Assembly: GCA_030583925.1 (NCBI GenBank)
Contig: CP129482.1
Location: 2,542,001 to 2,606,000, forward strand
DNA length: 64,000 bases
Reading direction: 5' to 3'
From: Anaerolineales bacterium
GTDB lineage: Bacteria > Chloroflexota > Anaerolineae > Anaerolineales > Villigracilaceae
In this document: one piece after another, positions 8,064 to 17,161 of the stretch
Numbering within the stretch: position 1 is the stretch's first letter
Layout: each line of letters opens with the position of its first letter
Notes under the pieces: model-generated
The model's input: only the letters and a program-made list of their open reading frames with translations
What the model was told of the DNA's origin: nothing
Database searches by the model: none
Translations under genes and position numbers: made by a program

Positions 8064-9476
8064 CTACGCGTGTCGCTTGTCCCGCCGGCGAATCCCCTTT
8101 TTTGCGCGCCTATCGCCGAGTTCAGAACCGATGTACACGCCAAAACGCGGCAAAATTGCGCGATGTACAACGAGAACAAGCAGGGTCATCCCGATGGCGA
8201 ACAGGAAAACCAGTAGTGAAGTCCCTATTTGATTCATCCAAGCGGGGTTTACCAACATCACTAAAGCGAGCGTTAGCATGAGCATACCGCCCGCCAGTTT
8301 AAGCAAGCGACCATGCTTCTCCTCGAACCTGCCGGCTTTGAGGGTTAGAACGGCAGCGAAAAAGATACCCAATTCGTCAATCTGGTAAATTATCATATAC
8401 AGCAAGATGAGCAGGACAAAGGTCAACGCGCTGGCTCCCTGACTGATGAGCAAGTTCGTCCACAGGACCGGGAATCCCGCCGTGCAGGAAAATTCCACCA
8501 ACGATACGCCGGCAGAAAGAATGACAGTTGCGCCAATGCCCCCCCAGACCGAATCGCCCGCGTCCATCACTCGCCGCATTCGCTGGTAGATGCCCGGCTT
8601 TTTCGAATCGGCGATCGTGAACGAGATTCCCTGTTTGTACCAGAAATAATCCTTGATATTGACGACCGCGAAGAAAAGCGCCGTCAGCGCCACCACAACC
8701 TGAATCCAGCCGATGAAACTGACTACGGTAAACATCGTGAAAAGACCGGTGATGAACAACATATAGATCAGCGATGTGACCGTCAGGAAAACAATTCCGA
8801 CCAAGAAAATTTTCTTTCGGGAACCGGTGTGAATCGTCAAAGCTAGCAATACCGAGAGCGCCCAAAGCGAGCAGGGATTGAAGCCGTCCACGAACGCGAT
8901 CAAGGCGGTGCTCACTATCAAAGATTGGTTGGAGAGGTTCACTTCGCCGACGAATGGGAGCGACAAAACCTGAGCGGAATCCGACTCGCTTCTCCCCTCG
9001 GACGTTGGGGCTGTCGCGTCCGCAGGCAAGGGGATTCCAGGGACGATGCCCGCCCCGGCGTCCTTGCATCCGTCTCTGATACATACGTCAATCGTCTGAG
9101 AAATTTCTGCATGAATCTGTTCAGATGAACCCACCCAATACCGATCGCCAATGAAAATTGTAGGCACGCCGGACGGTTCAAATCCATAGGCTGCCGCTAT
9201 CCGCAAGAATAGCGCTTGATTCTCTTGGCTATACCAGACTTCGTAATCGTGTATTTCCACGGCTGGGTATTGCCGGCTGACCTCCTCCCAAAACTCCCAT
9301 GTCGCCGCGCAATGCGGACATCCGTCTCCCCAAAAATAATAAATCACAACAGGATGCGCTTCCTGAACCGTTGTATCCGCTTGCGCGCTCGCCACAGAAA
9401 TGGAAGTGGCGAATCCCAACACAATGAAAATTCCGGCAACAAGGCAAAGCGCGCGAAGCCGTCGTCGGTTGATCAT
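8064..9476 (-). CDS. Thioredoxin-like domain fused to CcdA/DsbD-type membrane domain
   Basis: A 470-residue exported redox protein. Residues about 8-32 form a signal peptide or anchor. A thioredoxin fold follows with active site WGDGCPHC, the DsbA-type CPHC pair, and the cis-proline region GVPTIFIGD. A second cysteine pair, CIRDGC, precedes a linker rich in Pro/Ser. The C-terminal half is a multi-helix DsbD/CcdA-like domain with the first redox cysteine in FVDGFNPCSLWALSVLLAL and the second in LVEFSCTAGFP. The fusion suggests electron transfer from the cytoplasm through the membrane domain to the outer thiol domain. The start at 9476 has GGAG seven bases upstream; another ATG lies six bases before it. 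It runs away from ggt-independent sequence at 9483-9610, in which I see nothing. Confidence 0.88.
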   Translation of the reverse strand: MINRRRLRALCLVAGIFIVLGFATSISVASAQADTTVQEAHPVVIYYFWGDGCPHCAATWEFWEEVSRQYPAVEIHDYEVWYSQENQALFLRIAAAYGFEPSGVPTIFIGDRYWVGSSEQIHAEISQTIDVCIRDGCKDAGAGIVPGIPLPADATAPTSEGRSESDSAQVLSLPFVGEVNLSNQSLIVSTALIAFVDGFNPCSLWALSVLLALTIHTGSRKKIFLVGIVFLTVTSLIYMLFITGLFTMFTVVSFIGWIQVVVALTALFFAVVNIKDYFWYKQGISFTIADSKKPGIYQRMRRVMDAGDSVWGGIGATVILSAGVSLVEFSCTAGFPVLWTNLLISQGASALTFVLLILLYMIIYQIDELGIFFAAVLTLKAGRFEEKHGRLLKLAGGMLMLTLALVMLVNPAWMNQIGTSLLVFLFAIGMTLLVLVVHRAILPRFGVYIGSELGDRRAKKGIRRRDKRHA

Positions 9477-9610
9477 GGACATACTCCACTTATGTTTTGT
9501 GTTACAAGATCATTAATAACCTATGCGCCCCCTGCCTACAAGTGAGAAACATCACTACTATTACGATTACAATCACCGACTTTATCGGGAAAATCCAGCA
9601 ATCTCCCGTG

Positions 9611-11281
9611 TTACGCCAACCCCATCGCGCACCCATCCGCGCGTGGATCGCTTCCGCCGCACAGCACGCCGAACTCATCGCGCAGAATCACCTGTCCCCT
9701 GCCGAACAGGGCGCGGTCATAGCCGCTGACCGAATACACGGGGTGACCTAATTTTTCCAAGCCATTGAAAGTTTCCTGCGATATTCCCTCTTCAATCGCA
9801 ACGCGCCCGCCCGATTCTTCCGCGTCGATGCAAAAGCGCGGACGATCCAACGCGGCTTGCGGATCGAGTCCATCGTTCACGAGCGCGGAGAGGACTTGCA
9901 CGTGTCCCTGCGGTTGCATGAATCCGCCCATCACGCCGTAGGAGGCGAATAAAGTTTCCTCACCAACCTGCGCTTCGACTTCGCCTCCGCTATCACTGCG
10001 GCTCCGCTCAGCGCGAGTAACCATCGCAGGGATGATCGTATGATACGGTCGCTTGCGAGGCGCGAGAGCGTTGGGGTGATTTGGGTCGAGACTGAAGTTG
10101 TGTCCACGATTTTGAAGTGTGAAGCCCCAGTCTTTCGGGACAATCCCTGTGCCAAAGCCCATGTAGTTGCTGTTGATGAATGAGCAGGCATTTCCAAATT
10201 TGTCCACGACACTCAAATAAACAGTGTCCGATGAATTTACAGGTGTGCCGCGTGAAAGATTGCGTATTGCGTGTTTCGTATTGATTAACTTACGGCGTTT
10301 GGCGGCATAACTTTCTGACAACAACTCTTCAATTGGAATATTGGAAAACGCGGGGTCGGTCACGTACCAGCGCGCATCGGCGAAGGCTAAGCGTAACGAC
10401 TCGATCATCAAATGAAGTCGCTCCACCGAAAGCGGATTCGATTCGGCGAGATCGAATCCTTCGAGGATGTTCAAGGCGATCAACGCGGTGATGCCCTGTC
10501 CGTTCGGCGGACATTCGTACACGCGATAGCCGCGATAATCCACCGAGATCGGCTCCTCCCACGTGGACGTGTGCGCGGCGAGATCGTCCAGCGACAGGCA
10601 ACCTCCCGCTTCGTTCACCACATGGACAATTGATTCGGCAATCTCACCTTGATAGAACGCCGCCGCGCCTTCCTCCGCGATCGTTTTGAACGTGCGCGCC
10701 AAGCCGAGGTTGCGGAAGATTTCGCCCGCGTTCGGTCCGCGCCCGTCAATCGTCAACTCGTGTCCGTTCGGCGCGGACTTCAATTGTCGTTCCACGCCGC
10801 GCTTCCAAAAATGCGACGTGATCGGCGCGACGGGGAATCCCTCCTCGGCGAGTCGAATCGCAGGCGCGAGAATCTCGGTCATCGAAAGCGAACCGTGTTT
10901 TTGAATCAGATCGAACCAGCCCGCACACGCGCCGGGGACGGTCACCGTGTGGGCATGGAACGTGGGAATCGAAGACGCGAATCCGTCGCGCTTTAGCCGC
11001 TCAAGCGTAAGGGCGGAAGGAGCGCGTCCCGATCCGTTTAAAGCGGCGACGCGTTTTGTATCCGCAGAAAAATATAGCGCGAACATGTCGCCGCCGATTC
11101 CGCTGAACGCTGGCTCAGTCACATTCAACGTTGCGCTCGCCGCGACTGCCGCATCCGCCGCGTTGCCGCCTTTTGCGAGAATTTCCAAACCAGCGGCGGT
11201 CGCAAGCGGTTGCGACGTGGCGACGATTCCATTTTTTGAATACACCGATGAACGATGCGAATTGAACGAAAAATTTGTCAT
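9611..11281 (-). CDS. ggt: Gamma-glutamyltransferase
   Basis: A 556-residue Ntn-hydrolase that hydrolyses or transfers the gamma-glutamyl group of glutathione and related peptides. It matures by cleavage before the threonine in NSSDTVYLSVVDKFGNA, the usual nucleophile position. GIGGDMFALYF, GNGGNAADAA-like (AKGGNAADAAVAASA) and ECPPNGQGITALIALN are family landmarks, and GGFMQPQGHVQVLS follows near the C-terminus. The ATG at 11281 (MTNFSFNSHRSSVYSKNG) has AGAGGAAA upstream. No signal peptide is visible, so it is cytoplasmic or exported by another route. Confidence 0.95.
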   Translation of the reverse strand: MTNFSFNSHRSSVYSKNGIVATSQPLATAAGLEILAKGGNAADAAVAASATLNVTEPAFSGIGGDMFALYFSADTKRVAALNGSGRAPSALTLERLKRDGFASSIPTFHAHTVTVPGACAGWFDLIQKHGSLSMTEILAPAIRLAEEGFPVAPITSHFWKRGVERQLKSAPNGHELTIDGRGPNAGEIFRNLGLARTFKTIAEEGAAAFYQGEIAESIVHVVNEAGGCLSLDDLAAHTSTWEEPISVDYRGYRVYECPPNGQGITALIALNILEGFDLAESNPLSVERLHLMIESLRLAFADARWYVTDPAFSNIPIEELLSESYAAKRRKLINTKHAIRNLSRGTPVNSSDTVYLSVVDKFGNACSFINSNYMGFGTGIVPKDWGFTLQNRGHNFSLDPNHPNALAPRKRPYHTIIPAMVTRAERSRSDSGGEVEAQVGEETLFASYGVMGGFMQPQGHVQVLSALVNDGLDPQAALDRPRFCIDAEESGGRVAIEEGISQETFNGLEKLGHPVYSVSGYDRALFGRGQVILRDEFGVLCGGSDPRADGCAMGLA

Positions 11282-11322
11282 TGACGATTTCCTCTTTTGG
11301 GCAAATTGTAGCTGTGACGCAA

Positions 11323-11350
11323 AAGCCCGCGTCACTTCGGACGCGGGCTT
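11323..11350 (-). terminator. Terminator of the S41 protease gene
   Basis: A perfect 11-bp stem, AAGCCCGCGTC with GACGCGGGCTT, with a 6-base loop. Read on the minus strand it ends CTTTTG. It lies between the protease stop (11382) and the ggt start (11281). Confidence 0.8.
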
Positions 11351-11381
11351 GATTCTAACCTCGAAACTTTTCGCCTCGTGA

Positions 11382-13880
11382 TTAAGGCTTCATGAACACA
11401 TCGTAGTTCAGCACGTACTCGCCAGCCTCGTAATCCGAGGTGCCGTCGTTGATGGACTCCGTAAACGTGGCAGTGATGCTCAAGTGATGCTCGCCTGCGG
11501 GCCAATTGCTCAACGCCGTGTAATACAAACGACATTGTTGTCCGCCACTGGCGAGATCTTCATTGACAAGCTGATCGAGCGGGACTTCCTCGCCGTCCAT
11601 CATGAATTTCAATTTGATGTTCTGGAAATTCTGATTGAGGACCTCGGTGGACGTTGTGCACCACGCGTACATCCACACAAACGACTCGTCTTTGATCAGC
11701 GGAACCGTAAACGTGAGGACGCCGGGGTTTGCATAGTCAGCCGACTGATATTCTTCACGAGCGGCTTCTTCGAGGAAGCGATTCCCCGATGCGAACGCGG
11801 AGGCGGCCTCTGCTTTACTTGCCATCTTCGGCGGACCAGACGGCGTCACCCCCGCGCCGGCAGGCTGGCTGACAACCTTTTCCGCGATTTCAAGAACCAC
11901 ATCTTCGCCGTTGGCTAGCCGTTGCAGGTTTTCAACCGTCACCGGAACTTTGACATCCGGCTCAACGCCTTTGCCTTCAAGGTGAATGTTGCCCTCGGCA
12001 TCCACCGCCCGGCCGATCGTCAATTGGACGGTAACATCTTCAGGCATGAGGAATTGTTCCACGCTACCGCCCGCGCCGTCGGAGGGATAAAACCCAACGA
12101 TGGTCGCGCGGTCGTTAACCGTCATGTTATACGAAAAGAACTCGCAAGCGCTGGCGCAAGCGGGACCCACCATCACGACCACAGTCCCGTTGTATTGAAG
12201 GTCTTCGCGCGGCGGAATCATGTATGTCTCGTCACCGGGATCCATGTAAAACTCGCCGGTGGAGTCGTCGTAAAACGCAGTGTTCCCCACCAAAGTATCT
12301 TCGTTGAAGAAGTACGCCGCCATCTGATCCGCCAGCCACCCGCTTCCGCCGCCGTTGATACGCAGATCGAGAATCACGCCCGGGATGCCGTTATCGTTGA
12401 AATACTTAATGGCGCGTTCCCAAACTTGAATCGAAAGCACATCGTTATCGAGGAAACTATTGACTTTGATGTAACCGTATCCGCTGGGAAGAACGTCGAA
12501 TTCGACGGGCAGTTCAGTCGGCGAGGTGCCTGCGTAAAACGAGGAGACCGTGAAACTGTCGCGTTCGCCCACCACCGGAAGGGTCGCGGTCTTTTCAGCG
12601 CCGCCGGGATTCTTGAACACAACTTCCACTTCACCCTTATCGAGTCTAAAGCGCGTGGCGTAGCGTAATTGCTGAAGGCGTTTGTTGATGGGATTGCTGA
12701 ACGGGGACGACCACGGGACGGTCGCTTCAACCACGTCGGCAACAGGCGTCCCATCAAACGAAACGATCTCCGCGCCCCATTCCATGCCGGCTTCGTCCGC
12801 AGGTCCGCCATCCAGAATAAAGTTGGCGATGATCTTGCCGTCGTCGGTCTCGCGCATGGCAAATCCGATTCCACCGGCGGTTTCGTTTTGAAAATCTTCA
12901 TTGACCAAAGTCTGGTCGAACCCAACGTGGGTATCGGGGATGGACCAGACGAAATCGCGCAAGGCAAGCGCATACGCGTGCGGATCTTTCGCCTTTTCGG
13001 CGGCTTCAAATGCGGGGCGGAATTCCTTGGCTTTCGCGTCCCAATCAATCTTCTTCAATTCGGTGAACGCATATTCGTTCTTGAACTTCTCGACCATTTT
13101 ATCGAACGCTTCGGTATACGACAGCGCCGAGAAATCGTCCAACGCCGCGCTTTCCGGTTCGTACAATTCAAGGGTGGGATTCTCCGAACGGTCGATCTCG
13201 AACGGGGTTTTATCCAAATCAACGACAGACCAGCCCGCCGGCAGATCCATGACCGGATCGTCGTCGGTGAACAATTTTTTATCAGCGCCGAAACTGGACG
13301 GGAATTGTTGTTTGTCGTCCGGCGCGTAGACGAGATACTTGCCGCCATATACTTCGAGATACGAATCGCGGTCGTCGCTCACTTTGGTCGAAGCGTACGC
13401 GGAAGACCAGCCGCCGCCGCCCTGATCACGCTTCTCCAAAAACGGATCGCCCCACGTGTTCGTCCAATACGCCACCGCGAAGACCATCACGCCGGTTTCT
13501 TTGGCGCCATCGTGATCCACGTCGCGCAATGTTCCGTTCGGTTCATCGGGCAAAGACAGGCTATAGGTGAACGGCGATGTATAAAAATCCGACGTGATCG
13601 TGGCGATCACCTGCGATTCGACCGGGATGATGAAATTGCGGTCGCGCGTCACGAAACCGCCCTGATCTTCCAAAATAACGATAGGCTGAGCAACTCCCTC
13701 CGTAAAGAAGGGATTGGTGTATGTCACTGTGCCGGTAACGGTCTTTGGACCTTCTTCTACCTGAACCGGCTCTTCGGTGGCAACCGGTGTAGGTGTGGCG
13801 GTCGCTTTCGGCGCGCAAGCAGAAAGGATCATGCTCAACGCGATGAGAAGCGCGCTGCCGCTGCTAATTTTTGATTTCAT
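11382..13880 (-). CDS. S41-family protease lipoprotein with PDZ domain
   Basis: An 832-residue secreted protease. The signal peptide ends in a lipobox, MILSAC, followed by a Pro/Thr linker. Residues about 40-230 are unassigned and a helical region follows. A PDZ-like segment, GGIGFAMRETDDGKIIANF with GGPADEAGMEWGAEIVSFDG, lies around 345-400. The S41 core has the nucleophile region VVMVGPACASACEFFS and the glycine-rich LRINGGGSGW. The last 170 residues look like a beta-rich accessory domain. It is longer than simple CtpA proteins. The ATG at 13880 has AAGGAGA upstream. Monocistronic by the terminator at 11323-11350. Confidence 0.88.
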   Translation of the reverse strand: MKSKISSGSALLIALSMILSACAPKATATPTPVATEEPVQVEEGPKTVTGTVTYTNPFFTEGVAQPIVILEDQGGFVTRDRNFIIPVESQVIATITSDFYTSPFTYSLSLPDEPNGTLRDVDHDGAKETGVMVFAVAYWTNTWGDPFLEKRDQGGGGWSSAYASTKVSDDRDSYLEVYGGKYLVYAPDDKQQFPSSFGADKKLFTDDDPVMDLPAGWSVVDLDKTPFEIDRSENPTLELYEPESAALDDFSALSYTEAFDKMVEKFKNEYAFTELKKIDWDAKAKEFRPAFEAAEKAKDPHAYALALRDFVWSIPDTHVGFDQTLVNEDFQNETAGGIGFAMRETDDGKIIANFILDGGPADEAGMEWGAEIVSFDGTPVADVVEATVPWSSPFSNPINKRLQQLRYATRFRLDKGEVEVVFKNPGGAEKTATLPVVGERDSFTVSSFYAGTSPTELPVEFDVLPSGYGYIKVNSFLDNDVLSIQVWERAIKYFNDNGIPGVILDLRINGGGSGWLADQMAAYFFNEDTLVGNTAFYDDSTGEFYMDPGDETYMIPPREDLQYNGTVVVMVGPACASACEFFSYNMTVNDRATIVGFYPSDGAGGSVEQFLMPEDVTVQLTIGRAVDAEGNIHLEGKGVEPDVKVPVTVENLQRLANGEDVVLEIAEKVVSQPAGAGVTPSGPPKMASKAEAASAFASGNRFLEEAAREEYQSADYANPGVLTFTVPLIKDESFVWMYAWCTTSTEVLNQNFQNIKLKFMMDGEEVPLDQLVNEDLASGGQQCRLYYTALSNWPAGEHHLSITATFTESINDGTSDYEAGEYVLNYDVFMKP

Positions 13881-13925
13881 ACATTCTCCTTGATTTTTTG
13901 TAATTGTAAGGCAATATGGCGATGC

Positions 13926-14681
13926 TCATATCTCGATAGTCATGAAATCTGTCGCAACCACAACTTCGCCTTCGAAAGTTTTGCGCGCTTCGGCGGCGAT
14001 ATCGCCTTGGGCAAATCGCCCGGTTGGATAATGGATCAAATACAGTTTGCCGACTTCTGCTTTGGAGGCGATCTCACCCGCCTGTTCAGCGGAGGAATGA
14101 CCGAAGGTGGCGCCTGCCGCTTCGTGGATGAGAACATCCGCCCCCGCCGCGAGCCGGACAGTCTGCTCGCATGGCTCGGTATCGCAAGAATAAGTAAGTA
14201 TCTTGCCGTTCGCAAGGCACTCCACCCTCAAACCGATCGTGGGAATCATGTGATGCACTGGTGAAGATTTGACCTTGAACTCGTCGCAATCGATCACAGT
14301 AGCCATCTCCGCCTCAGGGAGACGATAAAAACCGACGGGGAAGAAATTGGGCCATTCATCCCACCCATAAAAACCCATCAAATCTTCGAGGCGATCCATG
14401 GTGTAATGCAACCCATAGATGTTGACCGGGGTCGTGCGTCCCATCAGCCACATATCCATCAGCAAAAGCGGAACGCCCGCCACATGATCCGGGTGAAAGT
14501 GCGTGATGACAATATCGGTGAGCGAGTTGAAATCCACGCCCGCCTGTTCCAAACGGATGACCGGCGTGCTGACACAATCCACGAGGATGGTCCGTTTCTT
14601 CCCCACGATGACAAGGTGGGTGTTTTCATGGTCTATACTCGGAACTGCATTGGACGAACCGAGAATAATTACTTTTGGCAT
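13926..14681 (-). CDS. Metallo-beta-lactamase-fold hydrolase (RNase Z-like)
   Basis: A 251-residue MBL-fold protein. THFHPDHVAG is the HxHxDH zinc motif. SPVHHMIPTIGLRV, SCDTEP and LIHEAAGATFGHSS supply the remaining metal ligands in the order seen in ribonuclease Z and arylsulfatase-like members. The ATG at 14681 (MPKVIILGSSNAVPS) has GAGGCG upstream. It starts 13 bases after the ABC permease stop and is likely co-transcribed. Whether the substrate is tRNA 3' ends or a small ester cannot be decided; the LLMDMWLMGRTTPVNIYG stretch fits the RNase Z-like branch. Confidence 0.85.
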   Translation of the reverse strand: MPKVIILGSSNAVPSIDHENTHLVIVGKKRTILVDCVSTPVIRLEQAGVDFNSLTDIVITHFHPDHVAGVPLLLMDMWLMGRTTPVNIYGLHYTMDRLEDLMGFYGWDEWPNFFPVGFYRLPEAEMATVIDCDEFKVKSSPVHHMIPTIGLRVECLANGKILTYSCDTEPCEQTVRLAAGADVLIHEAAGATFGHSSAEQAGEIASKAEVGKLYLIHYPTGRFAQGDIAAEARKTFEGEVVVATDFMTIEI

Positions 14682-14694
14682 TGTCGCCTCGTTG

Positions 14695-16131
14695 TCATAG
14701 TGTTCCAAACGCTATGCGGATCAAAATGGGCGTTACATAGACCTCGATCACCGCCGCGATTGCAAGCAAAGGCAGGACGATCCCAATAAAAACACGGAAC
14801 CAATCCGCGATGGAGATCATCAGTATCTCACTTAAACTCTTTTCAGGTTGAGGCGTTACCAATTGCGCTCCCGATTTCAGCATGGCGGCAGTAGCGAGGA
14901 AAAACGCAGTCAACTCAAAGATACCATGCGGCAGAACGCCTGCGACAAAGGTCAACACCGGCGAAAAGCCGATGATAGCCGCGCCGCCCAACACGCCGCC
15001 GACGAGACCTATGTTACCAATAAAAAACGCCACTCCAAGCGTGCCGAACGAGACCATTCCCAAAATAAAAATGATCAGCGTCGCCCGCGCGTTGTGATAA
15101 AACAAAACCGGCGCTGGCAACTGACTACTGAGATCTTCAAGCAAGGTTAGATTCCCCGCGAGATAGGTGCGGATGCGATCCGCTCTATCCGGCGTGAGAG
15201 CGATAAATTCAGGGACTTGGGTAATCACCCACCAATAACTTACAAAGATGACGGCAACTCCAACCACTGCTACGATCAACAAGGGTTTCTTCAATTGACT
15301 CAGCGTTTGCGGCAATACGCGGCGATACCAATCCAGAATTCCATTTGCTTTTCCCGAGAATTGGTCGGTGAACACGCGGACAAGATGTTTGACATTCAAA
15401 GTGTCAATCTCGCGCCCTAAAAGATATTCCCGCCGAAAATGCGAAAGCCCCAGCCGTACGATCAAAGCGGAGAGCAGCGTCACTGCCGCGATCGCATACC
15501 ACAAGACTTCTTCATCGCCCCAAAAGATCAGCGCAGTTTCGCCCTGCAACAAGAAAGCTACTGGCGCCACGACGAATGAAGCGAGTAAGTTTGCCGCGCG
15601 GATCGTCGTTGCCTGCACTGAAATAATGATCGCCGAACTGACCATCAATACCGCATGACCGAACGTCAGCATCAACACCAGCGAGAGAATATACAGGTCG
15701 GGCAACTCGATTGTGCGGCGCGACATCAACAAAAGATACATCCCAATGGAAGCATAACTAAAGACAAGCGGCGTCGTAATCCCGACCAGCAGTTTGCCCA
15801 GATACAGATGTTGATCTTCGAGCGGCGAACTCAACAACGGCTCGATCGTACCGCGCTCTTTTTCGCCGACGAACGACTCAAGCGCGACCACCAACGAGAA
15901 CGACAGCGGGAAAAATCCGATAACCAATACCATGAATGGGATAAGGCGCTCCAAAATGAGATCGCCCCCGTTGCGATTTGCAAAATCAATCGCCCGGCGC
16001 GTCGTATCATCCGCAGCAAACGGGAACAGGCTCACCAACAACACCATCGGCACGATAATGCGCCAGTCGCGGAACTGGTCAATGAACTCACGCCGCGCCA
16101 CCATCCAGACCGCATCCCAGTTACGCCGCAT
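14695..16131 (-). CDS. ABC-2 permease fused to a SpoIIM-like domain
   Basis: A 478-residue membrane protein. The first 250 residues are an ABC-2 type permease with the hallmark GEKERGTIEPLLSSPLEDQ and six helices. From about residue 285 a second membrane domain follows: FYHNARATLIIFILGMVSFG, then LPHGIFELTAFFLATAAML and VIEVYVTPIL. This is the pattern of stage II sporulation protein M/DUF95-like proteins. The start at 16131 has AAGGA seven bases upstream and overlaps the ATPase stop by 11 bases, indicating translational coupling. A second ATG lies at 16149. The pair forms an export-type ABC transporter of unknown substrate. Confidence 0.85.
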   Translation of the reverse strand: MRRNWDAVWMVARREFIDQFRDWRIIVPMVLLVSLFPFAADDTTRRAIDFANRNGGDLILERLIPFMVLVIGFFPLSFSLVVALESFVGEKERGTIEPLLSSPLEDQHLYLGKLLVGITTPLVFSYASIGMYLLLMSRRTIELPDLYILSLVLMLTFGHAVLMVSSAIIISVQATTIRAANLLASFVVAPVAFLLQGETALIFWGDEEVLWYAIAAVTLLSALIVRLGLSHFRREYLLGREIDTLNVKHLVRVFTDQFSGKANGILDWYRRVLPQTLSQLKKPLLIVAVVGVAVIFVSYWWVITQVPEFIALTPDRADRIRTYLAGNLTLLEDLSSQLPAPVLFYHNARATLIIFILGMVSFGTLGVAFFIGNIGLVGGVLGGAAIIGFSPVLTFVAGVLPHGIFELTAFFLATAAMLKSGAQLVTPQPEKSLSEILMISIADWFRVFIGIVLPLLAIAAVIEVYVTPILIRIAFGTL

Positions 16132-17059
16132 ACGCCAGTCCTTGCGCATCCGCCATCGTTTTCAAATACACATGCTCCAGTTTTCGCGGGACTTCGTGAA
16201 ACGAGACCAACGGAGCATTACGCGACGTGAGCGCATGCACGAGTTTCGGATTCGCCGTCTGCGGCGATTCAACCCGGAACCTAAGGCTGGTCGCGCTGCG
16301 GGAAGTCACCTCCACCCCGGCAGGCAGGTCAAAATCACCGGCGTCGTAGGCTTCGGCAAACATTGCCTCGAATTCGACGGGACCCAACACCTGCTGTTTC
16401 AACTCATCCAATGTTCCGTTCAACAAAATTTTTCCGCGATAGATAATGGCAATATGATCCGCCAGCGCTTCGGCTTCGGCGAGGTTGTGCGTGCAGATCA
16501 CGATCGTCCGCTGCGACGACCTCAACCGCGCGATCTCGTCCCTCACTAGCCGCGAGGATTCGGGATCCATCGCGGAAGTCGGCTCATCCAGCAACAACAC
16601 AGACGGGTCGTGTATCAAGGCGCGCGCCAACGCAAGTTTTTGCTTCATACCTTTTGAATATTCACCCGAGCGGCGTTTTGCGGCTTCGGTCAGACCAAAA
16701 TAGTCCAGCAGATGATCGGCGCGCGCTTTCCTTCTCTCAGCATCTAAGCCGTAGATCCTGCCAAAATAATCGAGGTATTCGTTAGCCGTCATGCGCATGT
16801 ACAACCCATGCTGTTCGGTCAACACACCCACATTCGAGCGGACCTCCTGTGGATATTTTGTCACATCGCGACCAGCCACGCGCGCCCACCCACGCGTCGG
16901 AATCAATAACGCCGTCAACATGCGGACGGTAGTCGTTTTACCCGCGCCGTTCTGTCCGAGTAACGCGAGGATCTGTCCGGGCTTCACATTCAGCGTGAGA
17001 CCCTCCACCGCCCAGAAACTATTGTTGAATTGTTTGCTCAAATCGTTGGTTTCGATCAT
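16121..17059 (-). CDS. ABC transporter ATP-binding protein
   Basis: A 312-residue ABC-2-type ATPase. Walker A is LGQNGAGKTTTVRML and the signature is YSKGMKQKLALARAL, a common LSGGQ variant in this subfamily. Walker B is VLLLDEPTSAMDPES and the H-loop is VICTHNLAEAE. The C-terminal 90 residues are the extension seen in NatA/CcmA-like proteins. It heads an operon with the permease-SpoIIM fusion (overlapping) and the MBL hydrolase. Confidence 0.93.
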   Translation of the reverse strand: MIETNDLSKQFNNSFWAVEGLTLNVKPGQILALLGQNGAGKTTTVRMLTALLIPTRGWARVAGRDVTKYPQEVRSNVGVLTEQHGLYMRMTANEYLDYFGRIYGLDAERRKARADHLLDYFGLTEAAKRRSGEYSKGMKQKLALARALIHDPSVLLLDEPTSAMDPESSRLVRDEIARLRSSQRTIVICTHNLAEAEALADHIAIIYRGKILLNGTLDELKQQVLGPVEFEAMFAEAYDAGDFDLPAGVEVTSRSATSLRFRVESPQTANPKLVHALTSRNAPLVSFHEVPRKLEHVYLKTMADAQGLAYAA

Positions 17060-17161
17060 TATTCCGAGCCTTTTTCCTATAGCAATATTCCAGCATAGCC
17101 AGCGCCAATTTTACAGTCAATAAGACAACAGTCCCCCTGCGTATTGGATATGCAAAGGGCG

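Noticed and set aside
12669..13874. Long plus-strand open frame (401 codons) opposite the S41 protease
   Set aside because: Shadow of the protease gene in GC-rich sequence. Composition is Arg/His/Gly-heavy and no domain is visible, while the minus strand has clear lipobox, PDZ and S41 motifs.
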